The position numbers and the translations under genes are program-made. Below, piece after piece: positions 44,613-54,721 of a stretch of DNA of 64,000 bases. Positions within the stretch are counted from its first letter, which is position 1; every line of letters starts with the position of its first letter. Origin of the DNA: Rhodothermus sp. (lineage in GTDB: Bacteria > Bacteroidota > Rhodothermia > Rhodothermales > Rhodothermaceae); assembly GCA_030950375.1 (NCBI GenBank), contig JAUZRN010000015.1, positions 41,183 through 105,182 on the forward strand. Direction: 5' to 3'. The notes beneath the pieces were generated by a model that was not told where the DNA came from, made no database searches, and saw nothing but the letters and a program-made list of their open reading frames with translations.

Positions 44613-45482
44613 ATGGCGCTGCTGACCATCGAACACCTGACCAAACGTTTCGGCACGACCACCGTGCTGGTGGATTTCTCCTGCACGATCGAACCCGGTG
44701 AAAGCGTCGCCCTCTGGGGCCCGAACGGAGCCGGCAAGACAACACTGCTCCGATGCGTGCTGGGCGTGCTGCCTTTTGAAGGGGTGATTCGGATCGATGG
44801 GATCGACGTGCAACGTCAGGGCAAACAGGCGCGTCGTCTGGTGGGATTTGTACCGCAGGAAGTGGCCTTTTATCCCACGTTGACCGTTGGTGAAACGGCC
44901 GCCTTCTTCGCCCGCTTACGGGGACTCGATCCAGAAGAAGGGTGGCGCCGGCTGGTACAGGTCGCGCTGCAGGACCGCCTGGATCAGCCCGTACGTACGC
45001 TTTCGGGAGGACAACGTCAACGGTTGGCCCTGGCCCTGGCCCTGCTGGGGGATCCCCCCTTGCTCCTGCTCGACGAACCGACGGCCAGCCTGGACATCCG
45101 CAGCCGTGCCGAGTTTATGGACGCGCTGCAGCAACTTCTGGAGGCAGGGAAAACCTTACTGTTTTCGACGCACCGCTTTGAAGAGGTCGAGCACCTGGCT
45201 CGCCGCGTACTGCTGCTGGAAAACGGCCGCCTGGAGGCCGACACCACACCCGCCGCACTGGCTCACCGCCTGTTTCCCGAGACTACCCATTACCGCCTGC
45301 GCCTGCACCTGCCCGAACGCCAACGTCCCGAGGCGCTCAAGACGCTCCAGACGCACGGCTTTGAGGTCTGGATGAATGGCCACGGGTTGGAAGTGCGTGT
45401 GCCCGCCAGCGCAAAAGCTCGGCCGCTGATGCTGCTGAGCCGTGCCGGTTTTGAAATTATCGACTTTGAACTGCACGCCTGA
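44613..45482 (+). CDS. nosF: NosF, ABC transporter ATPase
   Basis: The ATPase of the NosDFY complex. It has Walker A GPNGAGKTTLLR (near residue 33), the ABC signature LSGGQRQRLALALALLG, and Walker B LLLLDEPTASLD, with the switch His in LFSTHRFEEV. At 289 residues it is normal, with an extra C-terminal domain of about 75 residues. nosY starts three bases after its stop. Confidence 0.95.
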   Translation: MALLTIEHLTKRFGTTTVLVDFSCTIEPGESVALWGPNGAGKTTLLRCVLGVLPFEGVIRIDGIDVQRQGKQARRLVGFVPQEVAFYPTLTVGETAAFFARLRGLDPEEGWRRLVQVALQDRLDQPVRTLSGGQRQRLALALALLGDPPLLLLDEPTASLDIRSRAEFMDALQQLLEAGKTLLFSTHRFEEVEHLARRVLLLENGRLEADTTPAALAHRLFPETTHYRLRLHLPERQRPEALKTLQTHGFEVWMNGHGLEVRVPASAKARPLMLLSRAGFEIIDFELHA

Positions 45483-45485
45483 GCC

Positions 45486-46328
45486 ATGACGACCACGACT
45501 GTCCGCGCAACTGTCAGTCTACTAGCCCGCAAGGAGCTACACGATGCCCTCCGCAACCGTTGGTTCGTGCTCTACACGGTCATCTTTGCGGTCCTTGCGC
45601 TTGCTCTTTCATGGATTGGTCTGGCTGGCGGCCAGCTCTATGGACTGGCAGGCTTTGGTCGCACTACGGCCAGCCTGATCAATCTGATCATGCTGATTGT
45701 GCCGTTGATGGGGCTCACGCTCGGTGCGCTCAGTCTGGCCCTGGAGCGAGAGCAGGGGACGCTGCTCTACATACTGGCGCAACCCGTTGTCCCCGCGGAA
45801 GTGTTGCTGGGCAAACTTCTGGGGCTGGCCATCGCGCTAACCGCCGCTTTAAGCATTGGCTTCGGTTTGAGCGGCCTGCTTCTGGCCTGGCGCGGCAGTC
45901 CCATAGGTCTGGGCGCCTACCTGGGGCTGTTCGGCCTGACCATCCTGCTGGCCCTGCTGAGTCTGAGTCTGGGCATACTCTTTTCCAGTGCCCTGCCCCG
46001 AACGGCTACCGCACTGGGAAGCGCACTTTTTGCCTGGCTGCTACTGGTGTTTCTGGGAGATCTGGGATTGCTGGGCTCGGCGCTCGCGTTGCGCATCTCC
46101 GTGGAACAGCTTTTCACGTTTTCGTTGCTCAACCCCCTGCAGGTGTTCAAAATAGCCGCCATCCTGCTGTTGCGCAGCGATCTCCAGGTACTGGGACCGG
46201 CCGGCCAGTATGCCATGCATCTATACGGCTGGCGTCTGCTCCCGCTTTCGATCAGCATCCTTCTGCTCTGGACCCTGATGCCACTGGTACTGGCCTACCT
46301 GTTTTTTCGCCGGCGTGGCGCCCTGTAA
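45486..46328 (+). CDS. nosY: NosY, ABC transporter permease
   Basis: The membrane part of the NosDFY complex (ABC-2 type). Six hydrophobic helices can be counted over 280 residues. The typical ALEREQGTLLYILAQPV segment lies after the second helix, and ARKELHDALRNRWF opens the protein. It follows nosF by three bases. After it comes a 256-base gap before nosL, unusual in this tight cluster. Confidence 0.93.
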   Translation: MTTTTVRATVSLLARKELHDALRNRWFVLYTVIFAVLALALSWIGLAGGQLYGLAGFGRTTASLINLIMLIVPLMGLTLGALSLALEREQGTLLYILAQPVVPAEVLLGKLLGLAIALTAALSIGFGLSGLLLAWRGSPIGLGAYLGLFGLTILLALLSLSLGILFSSALPRTATALGSALFAWLLLVFLGDLGLLGSALALRISVEQLFTFSLLNPLQVFKIAAILLLRSDLQVLGPAGQYAMHLYGWRLLPLSISILLLWTLMPLVLAYLFFRRRGAL

Positions 46329-46584
46329 AGCAACCATAAATAACATGCAGCAGTGCCGAGCGATCATCGCTGGGCCGTCCATCCAACATGTTTTCCGCCG
46401 AACACCTCCTGCAGTCGCCACAGTGCATGCGACACAGCGAACTGTATCTTTAGAGCGGACACCAAACCAACTTGCAAATATCAAGATCCGAACTGCCAGG
46501 GAAGGACATGCTGCGGCCCCAGGCAGAGCGATGTATGCACAACGGTCCTGCATTATCAGAGATTAACCTTCAGAGAGTATAACC
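46329..46584 (+). other. Gap between nosY and nosL with no recognised gene
   Basis: A 256-base stretch with no convincing coding frame. It may hold a separate promoter for nosL or be the relic of a lost gene. I see no terminator or clear operator in it. Confidence 0.35.
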
Positions 46585-47058
46585 ATGCGAGCGCATTATC
46601 CTGGTTCACTTTATGTTTTCAGCCTGTTACTGCTACTGAGTGCCTGCCGCCCGGCACCGACACCAGATCGACCACCGATCATTCGCTTCGGCTACGATAC
46701 CTGTGATTATTGCCGCATGCTGATCAGCGAGCCACGCTATGCAGCTACGCTACGCACTACTGACGGCCAGGAACGCCGTTTTGATGATATTGGCTGTCTC
46801 CTTCACTACCTGCAGGAACATCCCGAAACTGCTGATGCCTACATCTGGGTGTCCGACTATCTGGAGGAACACTGGCTTCGGGCTTCCCAGGCGTTCTTTG
46901 TACGTAGCGACCGGCTGATCACGCCGATGGGTTATGGCATCATTGCCGTAGCCGACACGCTGACCGCCGACAGCCTGGCGCGCACGCTCGGTGGCACCCT
47001 GAGCCGTTTTGCCACGCTTCGCGCGGCTCCTCCACCTTCTTCGGTCCAGCTACCGTAA
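46585..47058 (+). CDS. nosL: NosL, copper chaperone lipoprotein
   Basis: A small outer- or inner-membrane lipoprotein that delivers Cu(I) to NosZ maturation. The lipobox is LLSAC (Cys near 21). The copper motif is in FGYDTCDYCRMLISEPRYAA (C-x2-C-x-M), near residues 36-55. The FDDIGCLLHYL segment is also typical of NosL. At 157 residues it is normal. It ends one base before the convergent CBS gene stop. Confidence 0.94.
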   Translation: MRAHYPGSLYVFSLLLLLSACRPAPTPDRPPIIRFGYDTCDYCRMLISEPRYAATLRTTDGQERRFDDIGCLLHYLQEHPETADAYIWVSDYLEEHWLRASQAFFVRSDRLITPMGYGIIAVADTLTADSLARTLGGTLSRFATLRAAPPPSSVQLP

Positions 47059-47059
47059 G

Positions 47060-47506
47060 CTACCGACCGGCCACCACAATGTCCCGCAATACGCGCGCTT
47101 CCTCCTCAAGCTCTTCCAGGCGGGATTTGACCACGTCACCGATGCTGATCATGCCGACAAGCCGACCCTCTTCCACGACCGGAAGATGACGCATCCGTCG
47201 ATAGGTCATCTGCCACATGACTTCACGGATCGAATCGTCTGGCCTACAGAAGTGTACTGGACTGGTCATGCAGTGCCGTACGGGTTCGTCCAGCAGCGCT
47301 ACGCCTCTGTCGGCCAACCGCCACACGACATCGCGCTCTGTGAACAGTCCGATCATCCGGGCCCGATCATCTACAACCGGCATAGCGCCGATCTGATGCT
47401 CCCGAAGACGACGTACGGCTTCCAGTACCGGCACGTCCGCTGCCACCGTAATCACCTGCGCGGGCTTGCCGCGCAACACGTCACGAACGGTCATGGCTTC
47501 TGGCAT
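47060..47506 (-). CDS. CBS-domain pair protein
   Basis: A stand-alone 148-residue protein with two CBS domains (about 5-60 and 78-138): REHQIGAMPVVDDRARMIGLFTERD, and later RRMRHLPVVEEGRLVGMISIGD. Such modules bind adenosyl ligands such as AMP, ATP or SAM and often sense energy status. No effector domain is attached. It is transcribed divergently from the YjbQ-like gene, with a 119-base gap. The upstream minus-strand sequence TTTG-20-TAATATAC may be its promoter. Confidence 0.9.
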   Translation of the reverse strand: MPEAMTVRDVLRGKPAQVITVAADVPVLEAVRRLREHQIGAMPVVDDRARMIGLFTERDVVWRLADRGVALLDEPVRHCMTSPVHFCRPDDSIREVMWQMTYRRMRHLPVVEEGRLVGMISIGDVVKSRLEELEEEARVLRDIVVAGR

Positions 47507-47625
47507 TTGTTTGAGCTCACTTGTATATTACGGCACAAATTCACAAAATCCAAACATTCCTACTGCCCTGAACAGCGCGTTCGCTTCGTAGTTACGAACT
47601 GTCGTTTCGTCCAACCATCGCAGGT

Positions 47626-48684
47626 ATGCCCACCGAGTTGACGCTGGCGCTGCAGCCGCGGGCACGGCTGGATCTGATCAATGTCACCGCCCACATTCAA
47701 GCTGTCCAGCCCGACTTTCTCCGACGTTATCAACAGGCCCTTTATTACTCCTATCATACCACAGCCGGCTACCCGGAACAACGTCTCTGTGAGCGCCTGG
47801 GTTATCGCCGTGAAGCCCTGGAAGATTTCTTCCGCACCTTCCAGCGGCTTTTTCCACCAGGTGCTGGCTATTGTCATGATCAGCTGGAGTTGCGGCAGGA
47901 GCTAAGCGAAGCAGCACGTCAGCACGAACCCCGTAACGCCGACGCCCATCTGACCTACATGGGCGCTGGCCTGCTGCCGGCCGCCTGCTATCGCCATGCT
48001 CCAGATCGCCCTGTTTATCTCGTAGACCTTGATGGGATCTACGAAGGGCATGTACGTGCTCGCCGAACGACCGTTGTCGGCTTCAACCGAATAGAACGGC
48101 TGGCTACCTGCCGCCTTACCGTGCCCATGCCCCCCCATCGTATCGCGTCCGTCAACCTGCGCGACAGCCACCTGGGATTCTTTGAGACACTTGCGCAGTG
48201 GCTCCAGCAGTTCGACCTACAACATGGACGGTTGGACCTGCTACTGCCCGCCGAAGAACAGCACGCTGCCCTGACGGTCAACGAATACGAAACGCTGCTC
48301 ATGCGGCATGACCTGGCCGAGGTGCTACGCAATCCGTTCCGGTTTATGGCTGAAACCGGCCGCCATGCCTTGCAAAACCCACGGGCGGTTCCAGGCAAAG
48401 CCCTCAACTACGCCAAGTACGACCTGGTGCGTCTGGTCAACGAATTTATCGATCGGTTGGGACTGAACGAATCGCTTGTTGAACGGGTGCTGAACAAGTT
48501 CCTGTCCCTCCCTGCCGCCCGCTTTCTACGGATGAAGCGTGGCCTTCACCTGCTGGTAGCCCCGGATGCCAGCGGTCTTCCCACCATTCGTCAGGGGCGT
48601 TATCAGAGCCCCATTCTGATTCAGTGGGAGCGTCCACCGCACAATAGCCGGATGATCGAAGTGCGCCTGTACCGCTTCGACTAA
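47626..48684 (+). CDS. YjbQ (UPF0047)-like protein with long C-terminal extension
   Basis: The first half (about 1-175 of 352 residues) looks like a diverged YjbQ domain: SYHTTAGYPEQ recalls the HTTA motif, then YCHDQLELRQE, then NADAHLTYMGAGLLPAACY and PVYLVDLDGIYEGHVRARRTTVVGF, which match in order the NadAHL and dG...G.wQ...E.DGPR strands of that family. The C-terminal half is mostly helical with an EFIDRLGLNESLVERVLNKFL stretch and no motif I know. YjbQ proteins are about 135 residues and have weak thiamine-phosphate-synthase activity. The key residues are changed, so the function is open. Confidence 0.55.
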   Translation: MPTELTLALQPRARLDLINVTAHIQAVQPDFLRRYQQALYYSYHTTAGYPEQRLCERLGYRREALEDFFRTFQRLFPPGAGYCHDQLELRQELSEAARQHEPRNADAHLTYMGAGLLPAACYRHAPDRPVYLVDLDGIYEGHVRARRTTVVGFNRIERLATCRLTVPMPPHRIASVNLRDSHLGFFETLAQWLQQFDLQHGRLDLLLPAEEQHAALTVNEYETLLMRHDLAEVLRNPFRFMAETGRHALQNPRAVPGKALNYAKYDLVRLVNEFIDRLGLNESLVERVLNKFLSLPAARFLRMKRGLHLLVAPDASGLPTIRQGRYQSPILIQWERPPHNSRMIEVRLYRFD

Positions 48685-48695
48685 AGCCCCTCCCC

Positions 48696-49028
48696 TTACA
48701 GGCCAAACGATTCGCCGCAGGCACAGGTGCGGGCTGCCTGCGGATTGATAAAGTGAAACCCTCGTCCCTCCAATCCGTCGGTGAAGTCCAGTGTCGTGCC
48801 TTTCAAATAAAGATAGCTGCGCCGATCGATGACCACCCGCACGCCCTCGAACTGAGCCGTCAGATCCTGCGGCTGCAATGTAGTGTCCCAGCCCAGCTCA
48901 TAGGTCAGTCCCGAGCACCCCCCGGGCACCACGGCAATGCGCAACAGGGTCTGCGACAGGTCCACGCCTTCATTCCGAGCAATCTCACGAATGCGTGCCA
49001 GCGCGCGCGAGGTAATCTGCAATTCCAT
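48696..49028 (-). CDS. A-type Fe-S carrier (IscA/ErpA/SufA-like)
   Basis: A 110-residue carrier that transfers Fe-S clusters to target proteins. The three conserved Cys are present: GGCSGLTYEL and the C-terminal CACGESF. The start is MELQITSRALARIREIA at 49028; the frame is open 35 codons further upstream, but that part is not family-like. It is divergent from sufB across 275 bases, so it may share control with the suf operon. The exact subtype is not distinguishable here. Confidence 0.93.
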   Translation of the reverse strand: MELQITSRALARIREIARNEGVDLSQTLLRIAVVPGGCSGLTYELGWDTTLQPQDLTAQFEGVRVVIDRRSYLYLKGTTLDFTDGLEGRGFHFINPQAARTCACGESFGL

Positions 49029-49155
49029 AACGTTTTCAAAATCTATGCAGTTGTCTGGAAACAGGCCGATCAACCGCTGTAAGCTCAACCGGAGCCAACG
49101 CCTGCAGGTTCCTGTAGCGGAACGTTCTGTCAACCAGATGGTTCGTAATCATGCG

Positions 49156-49184
49156 TTGACAATCCGAGTTGTTAATATTAGTTT
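49156..49184 (+). promoter_or_regulatory. Possible sigma-70-type promoter for the suf operon
   Basis: TTGACA (49156-49161) lies 17 bases before TAGTTT (49179-49184), about 120 bases ahead of sufB. The -10 is weak. An AT-rich segment (GTTAATATTAGTTTACA) overlaps it. No Rrf2-type dyad is clear. Confidence 0.35.
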
Positions 49185-49303
49185 ACACACCACGAATGCG
49201 CAAGGCTCTGTGGGCCGTTTCAGGCCCTGTCCTGGGACGGCATCTGTCTTGTACGCGTGCTGTCTGGCAGTCATTTTGGAACCCCTAAGCCCTGTTACGT
49301 CCT

Positions 49304-50764
49304 ATGAGCGACACTGCTTACCTGCACCAGATCGCCCAGAGCGATTACAAGTATGGGTTCGAGACCGACATTGAGGTGGAAAAGGCGCCGCCTGGCCTGA
49401 GTGAAGAAGTGATTCACTACATCTCAGACCGGCGTGGCGAGCCGGACTGGATGCGGGAGTGGCGCCTGCGGGCGTTCCGCTACTTCATGAGCCTACTGGA
49501 ACGCTACGAGGAGACCTATCCGCGCTGGGCCCACCTGAAATATCCGGATATCGATTTCCAGGCCATCAGCTACTACGCGGCGCCTCAGAAAAAGCCGCGT
49601 TATAAGAGCCTTGACGAGGTAGATCCCAAGATCCTGGAGACCTTCCGCAAGCTGGGGATCCCGCTTGATGAGCAGATGCGGCTGGCCGGCGTGGCTGTCG
49701 ATGCCGTCATGGATAGCGTGTCGGTGGCCACCACCTTCAAGGAAGAGCTGGCCAAGCATGGCATCATCTTTTGCTCGATGGGCGAGGCGATCGAAAACTA
49801 CCCCGAGCTGGTGCAGAAGTACCTGGGCTCGGTCGTTCCCTACACGGATAATTTCTTTGCTGCGCTTAACTCGGCTGTCTTCTCCGACGGCTCCTTCGTC
49901 TACGTCCCCAAGGGTGTGCGTTGTCCGCTGGAGCTGAGCACCTATTTCCGGATCAATACAGCCGGCACAGGCCAATTTGAGCGCACGCTGATCATTGCCG
50001 ACGAAGGCGCCTATGTGAGCTATCTGGAAGGCTGCACGGCCCCGATGCGCGATGAGCATCAGCTCCATGCGGCCGTCGTCGAACTGATTGCGCTCAAAGA
50101 CGCCGAGATCAAGTACTCGACGGTTCAGAACTGGTATCCGGGCGATGCCGAAGGTAAGGGCGGTGTTTATAACTTCGTGACCAAGCGCGGTATCTGCCTG
50201 GGCGAAAACTCGAAGATCTCCTGGACGCAGCTTGAGACGGGTTCGGCCATCACCTGGAAGTATCCAAGCGTCATCCTGAAAGGTGACAACTCGGTCGGCG
50301 AATTCTACTCGGTGGCCTTTACCAAAGGTTACCAGCAGGCCGACACGGGCACGAAAATGATCCACCTGGGCCGTAATACACGCAGCACGATTATCTCCAA
50401 GGGCATTGCAGCCGGCTACTCGAACAACAGCTATCGCGGGCTGGTCAAGGTGGCCCGCACGGCCGACAATGCCCGCAACTTCTCACAGTGCGATTCCATG
50501 TTGCTGGGCGACAAGTGCGGCGCCCACACGTTTCCCTACCTGGAAATTGAGAACCCGACAGCCCAGGTAGAGCACGAAGCCACCACGTCCAAGATCGGCG
50601 AAGATCAGATTTTCTACTGCCAGCAACGCGGCCTGAGTGAGGAAACGGCCATCAAGCTGATCGTCAACGGCTTCTGCAAGGAAGTACTGGCGCAGCTGCC
50701 CATGGAATTTGCCATGGAAGCTCAGAAGCTGCTGGCCATTGAGCTGGAAGGTAGTGTGGGTTGA
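49304..50764 (+). CDS. sufB: Fe-S assembly scaffold SufB
   Basis: The scaffold of the SufBCD complex on which Fe-S clusters are built. The 486-residue protein has typical SufB segments: [26 protein letters not shown]-type [52 protein letters not shown], and [16 protein letters not shown] with a conserved Cys near residue 406. It opens the tight operon sufB-C-D-S-E-T. Confidence 0.97.
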   Translation: MSDTAYLHQIAQSDYKYGFETDIEVEKAPPGLSEEVIHYISDRRGEPDWMREWRLRAFRYFMSLLERYEETYPRWAHLKYPDIDFQAISYYAAPQKKPRYKSLDEVDPKILETFRKLGIPLDEQMRLAGVAVDAVMDSVSVATTFKEELAKHGIIFCSMGEAIENYPELVQKYLGSVVPYTDNFFAALNSAVFSDGSFVYVPKGVRCPLELSTYFRINTAGTGQFERTLIIADEGAYVSYLEGCTAPMRDEHQLHAAVVELIALKDAEIKYSTVQNWYPGDAEGKGGVYNFVTKRGICLGENSKISWTQLETGSAITWKYPSVILKGDNSVGEFYSVAFTKGYQQADTGTKMIHLGRNTRSTIISKGIAAGYSNNSYRGLVKVARTADNARNFSQCDSMLLGDKCGAHTFPYLEIENPTAQVEHEATTSKIGEDQIFYCQQRGLSEETAIKLIVNGFCKEVLAQLPMEFAMEAQKLLAIELEGSVG

Positions 50765-50817
50765 TGCATGCTGTCGTCGTTTGTTTTCTCTGTAACCCAT
50801 AAACCCGACATAAACCT

Positions 50818-51582
50818 ATGGCACTCCTGGAAATTCGTAACCTGCACGCTCGCGTCGAAGAAAAGGAAATTCTTAAGGGCGTTAACCTGACGGTCAATCC
50901 GGGTGAAATTCACGCTATCATGGGCCCGAACGGCTCGGGCAAGAGCACGCTGGCCTCGGTACTGGCCGGTCGGGAGGACTACGAGGTAACCGAGGGCGAG
51001 GTGCTCTACGATGGGAAGAACCTCCTGGAGATGGATCCTGATGAGCGCGCGCGGGAGGGCATCTTTATGGCTTTTCAGTACCCGGTGGAGCTTCCGGGCG
51101 TCAATATGGCCACGTTCCTGCGTGAAGCGCTTAAGGCCATCCGGGAGCACCGGGGGCTGCCCCCGCTCAGCCCGGCCGAGTTCATGAAACTGCTGAAGGA
51201 AAAGGCGGCCCTGGTCGGACTCGATCCCAGCCTGAAACAGCGCTCGGTCAACGAAGGCTTCTCCGGTGGCGAAAAGAAGCGCAGTGAAATCTTTCAGCTG
51301 GCCCTGCTGGAACCCCGCCTGGCTATCCTCGACGAAACCGACTCGGGCCTGGACATCGATGCGCTGCGTGCAGTCGCTAACGGGGTGAATAAACTGCGCG
51401 CACCGGACCGGGCCTTCGTGATCATCACCCACTACCAGCGTCTGTTGAATTACATCGTGCCAGACTACGTGCACGTAATGGTCGACGGACGGATTGTCCG
51501 CTCGGGCGACAAACACCTGGCCCTGGAGCTGGAAGAAAAAGGCTACGACTGGATCAAAGAAGAAGTCGGGCTGGTCGCCTGA
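50818..51582 (+). CDS. sufC: Fe-S assembly ATPase SufC
   Basis: The ABC-type ATPase of SufBCD. It has Walker [15 protein letters not shown] near residue 39, the SufC-type signature [16 protein letters not shown] in place of LSGGQ, and Walker [17 protein letters not shown]. The 254-residue length is normal. It follows sufB by 53 bases. Confidence 0.97.
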   Translation: MALLEIRNLHARVEEKEILKGVNLTVNPGEIHAIMGPNGSGKSTLASVLAGREDYEVTEGEVLYDGKNLLEMDPDERAREGIFMAFQYPVELPGVNMATFLREALKAIREHRGLPPLSPAEFMKLLKEKAALVGLDPSLKQRSVNEGFSGGEKKRSEIFQLALLEPRLAILDETDSGLDIDALRAVANGVNKLRAPDRAFVIITHYQRLLNYIVPDYVHVMVDGRIVRSGDKHLALELEEKGYDWIKEEVGLVA

Positions 51583-51635
51583 GCTGACTTTGCGTCGTAT
51601 TGCAACCCCTGGAGCCAAACCACTTGAGATAGACA

Positions 51636-52970
51636 ATGACCACGACTCTGACAGCGACGACGACGCGTCCGGAAGATCGCTTTCTGCATGCATTTGAGGC
51701 CTATGCGGGCCAGGTGCTCAATGGCACGAGCGAACGCCTGGCCACGCTGCGCCGGAAAGCCATTGAGCGCTTTAGCGCGCTGGGCTTTCCGAATCGCAAG
51801 GCGGAAGCCTGGAAGTACACGCCCATAGCGAAAGCACTTCAACATCCCTACAAGATTGATCCGAAGCCGGCCGTGCCGACGTTGAGCGAAGCGTCGCTGG
51901 CCGATTACGCCATCCCGGAACTGGACGCCTACCGCGTCGTGCTCGTCAACGGCCGTTTTGTGCCGGAGCTTTCGACGGGGTCGGATCTGCCCGAGGGTGT
52001 CGTGCTGACCAGCCTGGAAACAGCGGCCCGGGAGCACACCGACCTCTTTGAAAAGTACTTCGCGTACTACCTCGACTTTGAAAACGAGCCGTTCCTGGCG
52101 CTCAACACAGCTTTTGCCCGGGATGGCTTTTTCTTGTACCTTCCCGAAGGCCTCGCCCTTGAACGTCCGCTGCACGTGCTCCACCTGATCGACACCGATG
52201 AGGAGCTTTTCCTGCAGCCGCGCCATGTCGTCGTGGTTGCACCAGGTGCTTCACTCAAGTTGATCGTAAGCGGCCACAGCCGGGGTCACTGTCGCACGTT
52301 TACCAATAGTGTTACTGAAGTATTTGTGGGGCAGGGTGCCAACGTGCACCAGTACGACCTGCGTCTGGAAGGCGACCGGGCCTCGGCCATTTACAGCACC
52401 CAGGCTTACCTGGAAGGCGCCGCCTGCTACACAAACGGTACATTCACCGTTGGGGGCGCACTGGTGCGTAACAATGTGCAGGTACGCTTTGACGACCAGG
52501 AAGGCGAGGCGCACCTGTACGGCCTTTTCCTGGGGCGTGGCTCGATGCACATCGACAACCACACGATGATCGACCACGCCGTTCCGAACTGCGTCAGCAA
52601 CGAGCTCTACAAGGGGATTCTGGATGATCGGGCCACGGGTGTCTTCAATGGCAAGGTACTCGTACGGCCGCATGCCCAGAAGACAAACGCCTACCAGTCG
52701 AATAAGAGCATCGTACTGACGCGTGAAGCCCGTATGTACTCAAAACCCGAGCTGGAAATCTATGCGGACGACGTGCGCTGCACGCATGGCGCGGCCTGCG
52801 GCCAGCTCGACGAAAACGGTATCTTTTACCTGCGCACGCGGGGACTGACCCTGCAACAGGCCCGCGCCATGATGCTGCTGGCCTTTGCCCGTGATGTGCT
52901 CGATCAGATTGCGGTTGAACCCCTGCGTGCCTACCTCGACGCACTGGTCGCGGCACGTGTAGGTGCCTGA
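51636..52970 (+). CDS. sufD: Fe-S assembly protein SufD
   Basis: The partner of SufB in the SufBC2D complex, giving the Fe and sulphur entry site. The 444-residue beta-helix protein carries NRKAEAWKYTPIAKAL at the N-terminus. The C-terminal family strand QTNAYQSNKSIVL-like segment (AQKTNAYQSNKSIVL) and CTHGAACGQLDENGIFYLRTRG hold the conserved Cys/His. It follows sufC by 53 bases, and the product is the expected length. Confidence 0.96.
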   Translation: MTTTLTATTTRPEDRFLHAFEAYAGQVLNGTSERLATLRRKAIERFSALGFPNRKAEAWKYTPIAKALQHPYKIDPKPAVPTLSEASLADYAIPELDAYRVVLVNGRFVPELSTGSDLPEGVVLTSLETAAREHTDLFEKYFAYYLDFENEPFLALNTAFARDGFFLYLPEGLALERPLHVLHLIDTDEELFLQPRHVVVVAPGASLKLIVSGHSRGHCRTFTNSVTEVFVGQGANVHQYDLRLEGDRASAIYSTQAYLEGAACYTNGTFTVGGALVRNNVQVRFDDQEGEAHLYGLFLGRGSMHIDNHTMIDHAVPNCVSNELYKGILDDRATGVFNGKVLVRPHAQKTNAYQSNKSIVLTREARMYSKPELEIYADDVRCTHGAACGQLDENGIFYLRTRGLTLQQARAMMLLAFARDVLDQIAVEPLRAYLDALVAARVGA

Positions 52971-53003
52971 CTCCAACCATCGTTCACCAACGTTGCTTGC
53001 ACC

Positions 53004-54260
53004 ATGCCTGCCTCCGTCGACCTCACCGGACTTCAGACCACCTTCGACGTGGCGCGTGTGCGGGCTGACTTTCCGGCCCTGCACCAGTCCATTTATGATG
53101 GACGGCCGCTTGTGTACCTCGACAATGCGGCCACCACGCAGAAGCCGCAGGTGGTCATTGACCGCATACGCGACTTTTACCTGCGCGAAAATGCCAACGT
53201 CCATCGAGGCGTCCACTACCTGAGCCAGCACGCCTCCGATGCGTACGATGAAGCCAGACGCCTGGTGGCCGATTTCATTGGAGCGCCCGATCCCTCGCAG
53301 ATCATCTTTACGCGGGGAACCACCGAAAGCATTAACCTGGTGGCGGCCACCTACGGACGCCAGCACGTTGGTGCCGGGGACGAAATCGTACTCTCCGCTA
53401 TGGAGCATCACTCGAACATCGTCCCCTGGCAGCTGCTCTGTGAGGAGAAAGGCGCGCGACTGCGCGTCGTGCCCATAGATGAGCGCGGCGTGCTCGATCT
53501 GGAGGCGTTGGAGCATTCGCTGACGGAGCGCACGCGCCTGGTGGCCATTGCCCATGTGTCCAATGCGCTCGGCACGGTCAACCCGGTACGCGAAATCATT
53601 CAGCTGGCCCACGCACGCGGCATCCCAGTGCTGGTCGACGGAGCGCAGGCTGTGCAGCACCTGCCGGTGAACGTAGCCGAGCTGGATTGTGACTTCTATT
53701 GTTTCTCCGGCCATAAAATGTATGGCCCTACGGGCATCGGCATCCTCTACGGCAAAGCCGAGCTGCTCGAAGCCATGCCCCCCTACCAGGGCGGCGGCGA
53801 CATGATCGAGCGGGTTACCTTCGAACGGACCACCTATAATCGACTGCCCTACAAGTTTGAAGCCGGCACGCCACATATTGCCGGAGCTATCGGTCTGGGT
53901 GCAGCAGTTACTTACCTGAACGGGCTGGACCGCACAGCCATCGCCCGCCACGAGGATGAGCTGCTTCGCTATGCTACCGAGCGGTTGGAGGAAGTCCCGG
54001 GCCTCCGACTAATTGGTACAGCCCCTCACAAAGTCAGCGTGCTCTCGTTCGTCATTGAGGGAGTGCATCCTTACGACGCCGGTACTTTGCTCGATCAGAT
54101 GGGTATTGCCGTGCGCACCGGCCACCACTGCGCCCAGCCACTTATGGACCGACTGGGTCTGTCCGGTACGATCCGTGCTTCACTGGCGCTGTACAACACG
54201 CGGGAAGAAATCGACGCCCTCGTCGAGGCGCTACACCGTGTAATCCGCATGCTGCGCTGA
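53004..54260 (+). CDS. sufS: Cysteine desulfurase SufS
   Basis: A PLP enzyme that takes sulphur from cysteine for cluster assembly. The N-terminal segment is [17 protein letters not shown]. The PLP Lys is in [17 protein letters not shown], and the persulfide Cys in [15 protein letters not shown] near residue 375. The 418-residue length is usual for group II desulfurases. sufE starts three bases after its stop. Confidence 0.97.
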   Translation: MPASVDLTGLQTTFDVARVRADFPALHQSIYDGRPLVYLDNAATTQKPQVVIDRIRDFYLRENANVHRGVHYLSQHASDAYDEARRLVADFIGAPDPSQIIFTRGTTESINLVAATYGRQHVGAGDEIVLSAMEHHSNIVPWQLLCEEKGARLRVVPIDERGVLDLEALEHSLTERTRLVAIAHVSNALGTVNPVREIIQLAHARGIPVLVDGAQAVQHLPVNVAELDCDFYCFSGHKMYGPTGIGILYGKAELLEAMPPYQGGGDMIERVTFERTTYNRLPYKFEAGTPHIAGAIGLGAAVTYLNGLDRTAIARHEDELLRYATERLEEVPGLRLIGTAPHKVSVLSFVIEGVHPYDAGTLLDQMGIAVRTGHHCAQPLMDRLGLSGTIRASLALYNTREEIDALVEALHRVIRMLR

Positions 54261-54263
54261 GCC

Positions 54264-54707
54264 ATGACCGTGCCCACCAACGATACCATTGAGGCCCGCG
54301 CATCTCAGATCGTCGAAGAGTTTGCGCTCTTTGACGACTGGATGGACAAATACGAATACCTGATCGAGCTGGGAAAATCGCTCCCTCCCATCGAGCCAGA
54401 GTACAAGACCGAAGCCTTTCGGATTCACGGCTGCCAGTCGCAGGTGTGGATCCGACCAGAGTTTCGGGAGGGGCGTGTCTACTTCCGGGGCGACAGCGAC
54501 GCACTGATTACCAGAGGACTGGTGGCGCTGCTGATCCGCGTGCTTTCGGGGCAACCCCCAGAGGCCATTGTCAATGCCCGGCTGGATTTTCTGGACGAAA
54601 TAGGTCTCAAGGCTCACCTGTCGCCGACCCGGAAAAACGGGCTGGCCGCTATGATCGAACAGATGCGCCGCTACGCGCAGGCCTACTTGCAGGCATCCCG
54701 CAACTAA
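54264..54707 (+). CDS. sufE: Sulphur acceptor SufE
   Basis: Accepts sulphur from SufS and passes it to SufB. The active Cys is in FRIHGCQSQVWI near residue 56. EEFALFDDWMDKYEYLIELG is the family N-terminal helix. It has 147 residues and is tightly spaced after sufS. Confidence 0.96.
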   Translation: MTVPTNDTIEARASQIVEEFALFDDWMDKYEYLIELGKSLPPIEPEYKTEAFRIHGCQSQVWIRPEFREGRVYFRGDSDALITRGLVALLIRVLSGQPPEAIVNARLDFLDEIGLKAHLSPTRKNGLAAMIEQMRRYAQAYLQASRN

Positions 54708-54721
54708 CCTGGAGCAGCCTC

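Noticed and set aside
49029..49133. A 35-codon upstream extension of the A-type carrier
   Set aside because: The family begins at the MELQI-type segment; the upstream codons show no conserved features.
52740..53951. A 403-codon open frame on the minus strand opposite sufD and sufS
   Set aside because: It spans two genuine genes on the other strand, with no motif or signal of its own.
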